Below the pieces are notes generated by a model. The model made no database searches. It saw only the letters and a program-made list of their open reading frames with translations, and had not been told where the DNA came from. Positions 60,350 through 64,000 of a DNA stretch of 64,000 nucleotides are shown piece after piece. Where the stretch lies: contig JAUIRK010000691.1 of NCBI GenBank assembly GCA_030549495.1, positions 177,391 through 241,390 of the forward strand, written 5' to 3'. The position numbers and the translations under genes are program-made. The DNA comes from Nectonema munidae (Eukaryota > Nematomorpha > Nectonematoida > Nectonematidae). Numbering within the stretch: position 1 is the first letter of the stretch; every line of letters begins with the position of its first letter.

Positions 60350-61523
60350 GTAAATGCGCTTCTTTGATCCCTTACTCCTTTATCGTGCACTTTTATCTGT
60401 TAACCTTATTTGAGTGCTCAAGTTTAATTGCCTTGGTGCCCTAAGGGTGTATTCGGCCTTTTTTATTATGCAGTACGCCCAATGGCGTCCCTTTTATTGA
60501 AAGTGGGAGGAATTTAGCAGGGTCATTACTGAAGTATTGCACAATGTGGACGATTTTACTTAATCCACAAATTGATCTCTTTTTTTATAATTGAGACATG
60601 CAATAAAGAAACTTTGAAATTGTGAAATGACAGGCGCGCGCGCAAGTTACGATAAAGATTCTTTCACTTCGCTATTTTCGCTGTGAAAGAATGAAAAGCT
60701 TTTTTCAAAAGGCATTTTTGTTCGTATTATCAGTGGAGTGCGCACCACGCAGCCTTCTTGTTTTGTCGCGTGCATGCATAACAACGTTGCAGAAAAAGGA
60801 TCCTTTAAAAAGCGTGACAATTTCGCGGAGCTATCATGTACTATTTTTATTGAGGATTGCATTGTATAGCTTAAAGTGATCAAGAGTGAAATATAGAGTC
60901 TATATTTGGGGTTTGGTGAGAGAATGTAATCTGGACTACAACAGGAAGTCAAGGAAATACAGATATTTTTCGAATCTGTATTTATTATACAAGTACAAAT
61001 TCAGTTTTAATTTACTTCATTCGTTTTGCTATGAAATACATTTATTTACTACGTTAATTAAATCTAATAAATTTATAAACAGCGAGTTTTTCCCTGAAAA
61101 ATATCAAAAATCATAAATGTCATTGTCCTCACCACAAACCCAAATTCTAATTAAATAAGGATGTTTTTTAATAAGGGAACATAATAAAATAGAAAATCAC
61201 CATTAGAAGCTTCTTGCAAGTTTTCGTGTAAGTAAGTAAATTAATCAATCACTTTGTCAAAAGTATTCTTTTAATTTTTTTGCTGAGATCTGCTGGTGTA
61301 ATTCAATAATCAATATACCATCAGTTTTGAATTATCGAAAACTCTTTGTGAAAAGTTGTGCTTAACCATATTGCGATATAATTTGTGTGATTAGATAGAA
61401 AATTCAATGAAATAGAACAATTTCAATTTGCGTAGCACGGCAGTTAGAAAGTTTGCTAAACATTCAAAAATATCACAGTTGAACAGCGCCAAACGTAAAA
61501 CTTATTTTGTTGATATTTTAAAG
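60350..61523 (+). other. Intron of the metalloprotease gene
   Basis: 1,174-bp intron from GTAAAT to 'gatattttaaag'. It contains an odd CpG- and GC-richer patch at about 60635-60850, including 'ggcgcgcgcgc' and a short hairpin 'ttctttcac...gtgaaagaa'. Open frames on both strands there are not recognised. Confidence 0.7.
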
Positions 61524-61652
61524 ACTTGGTGCAAGACATGATGCTGTCCGAAACTGCAGTGAAAGAGGTTTAATGGGGGGCTCTAAAGATTTCTTTTCCT
61601 TATCCAAATGCTCGATCAAAGACATAGAAAGAAGCTTGCAAAGTCCTCATAA
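61524..61652 (+). CDS. M12B metalloprotease exon (third zinc ligand and Met-turn)
   Basis: 129-bp exon, 'ttttaaag' acceptor to AA|GTAAGG donor. Its first base completes the Ser codon split across the intron. It then encodes LGARHDAVRNCSERGLMGGS then KDFFSLSKCSIKDIERSLQS. Joined to the preceding exon this gives HEIGHSLGARHD, a perfect HExxHxxGxxHD site. A Cys, the Met-turn (LMGG) and 'FSLSKCSIKDI' follow, which matches the family's FS.CS...I closing helix. All three zinc histidines, the catalytic Glu and the Met are present, so the enzyme is likely active. No downstream exon (disintegrin, Cys-rich or thrombospondin module) is recognised before the window ends. Confidence 0.87.
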
Positions 61653-61954
61653 GTAAGGAAATTATTGTACTTAGAATTGGTGTTAGTCAACCCATGATGC
61701 TTGTGATTCAATTTCTAGATAAATTTAGTGCTTTAACCCATTTTATCTTTTTTTTTTAAATAATGCTTATTTTAATCATGCATCTTAAATCTCCTCGAAA
61801 TGATGGCTTCTCTGATGCTTTAAATTTCGAATTTTTTACAATTCATTTCCTTTATGAAGAATCTGTTTGTTCAGATATATAATTTCTAAAGCTATAGCGT
61901 TACTTTTGGTTTCCTATATTCATGATTTGTTAAAAATGATTAGAGAGACTAGGT

Positions 61955-62190
61955 TTATCTTTCTATTCTAGAAGTAATGGGGGGAGCCAACGATATATTC
62001 AAAAAGAATAACTATTTTTTGATTTTTTAAAGAATATCTTTCGATTCTTTCATTACAGCATTTTATTTTCTCTATTTGGCAAATATATTATTTAATATGG
62101 TGCAAATTGTAAAAATATGGGTGAAAACTTTTGTAACATCGTCTCCTCAAATGAGGTATATCAAATCTTACATCTAACAAAATATGAAAT
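61955..62190 (+). repeat. Dispersed repeat R3, copy b
   Basis: 'ggggagccaacgatatattc' to 'gaggtatatcaaatcttacat', matching about 3183-3540 (one unit here, about two there). The preceding 'actaggtttatctttctattct' is the reverse complement of 'agaatagaaagataaacctagt' at 3116, so the left edge is inverted relative to the other copy. Confidence 0.6.
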
Positions 62191-62401
62191 AAATTCTTCT
62201 TAGTTCATATAAATCAGCCGATTTTAAGTAATCTCCATTGAATTCGATTAGAATTCGCCTGTGTTTATCTACAACAGCGATTTGCCAAAATGAGATAATT
62301 TAGTCAAAAGAAATATTTAAATGTTCAAATATTGCTTTGTTTTTACATATAAGTGCATATTTTGAAAAAATATATAAATGTTTAAATATTGGTTTGTTTT
62401 T

Positions 62402-62503
62402 ACATATAAAAGCTTTTAGTCAAATAAAATTAGGTATCAAATATTACCTTGTAATAGTTGATAGTGCACGCGTCTTCGATGCTGCTAGGTCAAGTCCAAT
62501 AGC
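62402..62503 (+). CDS. Weak exon candidate
   Basis: Between 'aaagcttttag' and AG|GTCAAG, a frame reads IKYYLVIVDSARVFDAAR. The 'LVIVDSARVF' stretch resembles the first strand of reprolysin catalytic domains (V.LVIVVD...). It lies 3' of the HExxH exons, so it could only belong to a second, tandem gene. Short, and easily chance. Confidence 0.15.
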
Positions 62504-62598
62504 ACAAGTTGTGCTTTTTCGATGAAAACACTCATCTTGTGCGTTGCCTTTTGTAAATCATCATTATTTTCTTTCTTAGGCAGTGCTTGAAAGATGAT

Positions 62599-62664
62599 GA
62601 GGAACAAGATCTGTTATGAAGAGGAACAAGATCTGTTATGAAGAGGAACAAGATCTGTCATGAT
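62599..62664. repeat. Three 22-bp tandem units
   Basis: 'gaggaacaagatctgttatg' repeats at 62599, 62621 and 62643, with a single change in the last unit. Confidence 0.85.
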
Positions 62665-62880
62665 TCAACTTTTCTTCATTTTCACCAAAAAATCCTTCTT
62701 TCTCTCTAAAAACAATTTGTTTGTCACAAAAATTTTTTGCGCTTTCTAAATTCTACCAGAGTTACATTTTTGCAATGTAATACGAATTTAAAGACAAAAA
62801 ATCCAAAAATTTATGTCGTTAAATTTATTTCATTAAATGAACATTTTTATGCATCAATCGATAAATTTCTTTACTCATAA

Positions 62881-63690
62881 CACTTACTGCTGGACGCGTA
62901 AAACGCCTCTTTCACTCAAAAATTAATTGTACTCGGGGCGTGTCCAAGGTTAATTAGATACTGGGTTTGGATAACTCAACGTCTTTCCCGCATCAAGCCT
63001 ACTTTTCTCATAGTTTGATACAAGTGGAACAATTCTGCCTTCTCGATGAAACATCCCATGCTACCTTTACCTTACAAAATTTGCCGAATTATATCCCTCA
63101 GATTTTGTGACTTTTTCTAAAATCGCTAGCTGCATCTTATGATGCCATTTTCATACTACTTGAATGACTCTCTCATATCAAAAACTGACAATCAAAATCA
63201 AAAATTTTAATTTTTCAACAAAATTTTGACATTATCTGTAGTTAACCTACTCTAATGAAAATTTATAATTACATAGAGTTTTGAACGCCTAAAACTTTAT
63301 AAATTTAATTTTTTCAATAATCATGGCTAGATTTTGGTAAATTTCAATCAAAATTTTGATTGATGAGAATATATCTAATAAAATATTCCTTCAAATTTTA
63401 CATTTTTATACCAAATCGGTCATGCTATTTTCATTTCTGGGCTCATTTATTGCATTTAGGATTTAAAAATACCTATAAGTATTAATCAAATTTTCGCATT
63501 ACTACTAAAAATTGTCTCCAAAAACATTCGTTCAAATTTTACATGAAATGTATGTTTTTATATTAAATCAACCGTGCTGGTTTTATTCCTGGTATCAGAT
63601 TTTGGATTGAAGATTTGAAAATATCTGATACTGTTGATTGCGGTTTACGCCTAAAAACTATCTCCACAAATATTCTCCCTAATTTTAGAT
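62881..63690 (-). mobile_element. piggyBac-like non-autonomous element, copy 6, with SINE inserted
   Basis: Minus-oriented 3' part. A degraded terminus ('acttactgctgg') is followed by 'cgtaaaacgcctctttcact', the subterminal segment, the perfect palindrome at 63344-63363, and two to three B units up to about 63690. A SINE (62934-63076) splits the subterminal segment. Confidence 0.65.
62934..63076 (+). mobile_element. tRNA-derived SINE, copy 3
   Basis: The head begins 'ggggcgtgtccaaggtta' with a degraded box B ('actgggtttggataactc'). The family tail 'catagtttgatacaagtgga...ccttctcgatgaaacatcccatgctacctttacctta'-type is shared with copies 1 and 2. It interrupts piggyBac-like copy 6, so it inserted later. 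Confidence 0.7.
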
Positions 63691-64000
63691 GAAATCTAGA
63701 ACAAAATTAATTGTCATGTGTGACAGCGTTACAAAAATATTTAATATTTCTTCTTTTTATCTGTCAATGCTTAAAATCATGTTATATTATTGGTTTATTC
63801 TCTAACGTAATCTAAGATTTGAAAGAATTAGAAATCTTTCTAAAGAGTTGAAACTATGTAATTTGCTATTTAAATGACATTAAAATTGAATGATGTTAAC
63901 CATTATATATCTATTAATTTGATGAAACCTACATGTTTTTCTACGCACATTATGTATTTAAATGTCACAATGTAAAAAATACCTTGAAACTTATTTTTGG
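63691..64000. other. Gene-free stretch
   Basis: AT-rich sequence with nothing recognisable up to the window end. Confidence 0.3.

Noticed and set aside
1-64000. Retrovirus, LTR element, Polinton, CRISPR array, toxin gene
   Set aside because: No protease/integrase/envelope/capsid motifs, paired LTRs or spacer arrays were seen. The reverse transcriptases present all belong to LINEs.

Overview
This is AT-rich animal (metazoan) nuclear DNA, probably well under 35% G+C, with large introns and dense transposable-element relics. The evidence is GT...AG-bounded exons, non-LTR retrotransposons, piggyBac, Tigger/pogo and hAT DNA transposons, a tRNA-derived SINE, and a short interstitial TTAGGG tract. 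An arthropod or another AT-rich invertebrate fits, but the phylum cannot be fixed from the window. There is no bacterial-type operon, no CRISPR array, and no retrovirus, LTR element or Polinton that I could recognise.

Host genes appear only as short plus-strand exons. Two near-duplicate exons of about 114 codons (11918-12262 and 15791-16132), both phase 1 at each end, encode an extracellular-looking module I cannot name. A 31-codon cysteine-rich exon follows at 21804-21899, also phase 1 at both ends. At 60241-60349 and 61524-61652, two exons join to give the zinc-metalloprotease signature HEIGHSLGARHD and a Met-turn. This is the catalytic site of an M12B (reprolysin/ADAM-like) peptidase. Whether all five exons belong to one gene is not known. 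Several weaker exon candidates are given at low confidence.

The rest is mostly mobile DNA. The main system is a dispersed, apparently non-coding family seen in seven partial copies (1.8-3.05, 13.4-14.8, 19.2-19.6, 23.5-26.1, 26.5-29.7, 51.4-54.8 and 62.9-63.7 kb). Its ends read TTAA-CCCTATTAGTGCTGG in inverted orientation, as expected for a piggyBac-type element. It carries two unrelated internal arrays, each of roughly 140-150-bp units, separated by about 1 kb of unique sequence. One 20-bp palindrome is kept in all six copies that reach that part. Two transposase-bearing piggyBac relics (33.2-34.4 and 37.3-41.6 kb) lie in the same window.

Region by region: 0-3.5 kb holds dispersed repeats and piggyBac copy 1. 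5.9-8.7 kb holds a hAT-ended transposase relic and a jerky/Tigger-type transposase relic. 9.7-10.2 kb holds a 3 x 167-bp tandem repeat, and 10.6-11 kb a LINE ORF1 relic. 11.6-16.1 kb holds the duplicated exons with piggyBac copy 2 between them. 16.5-23.5 kb holds a hAT remnant, four LINE relics and the Cys-rich exon. 23.5-29.7 kb is a head-to-head pair of piggyBac copies, one interrupted by an ORF1-only LINE. 31.5-32 kb holds a LINE RT. 33.2-34.4 kb is a piggyBac relic. 37.3-41.6 kb is a three-level nest (piggyBac, containing Tigger, containing a hAT MITE). 42.2-45.6 kb holds an unclassified transposon-like element. 48-49.7 kb is a LINE, 50.2 kb a SINE, 51.4-54.8 kb the longest minisatellite-bearing copy, 55-55.85 kb a ZBED5/SCAND3-type hAT relic, and 60.2-61.7 kb the metalloprotease exons.
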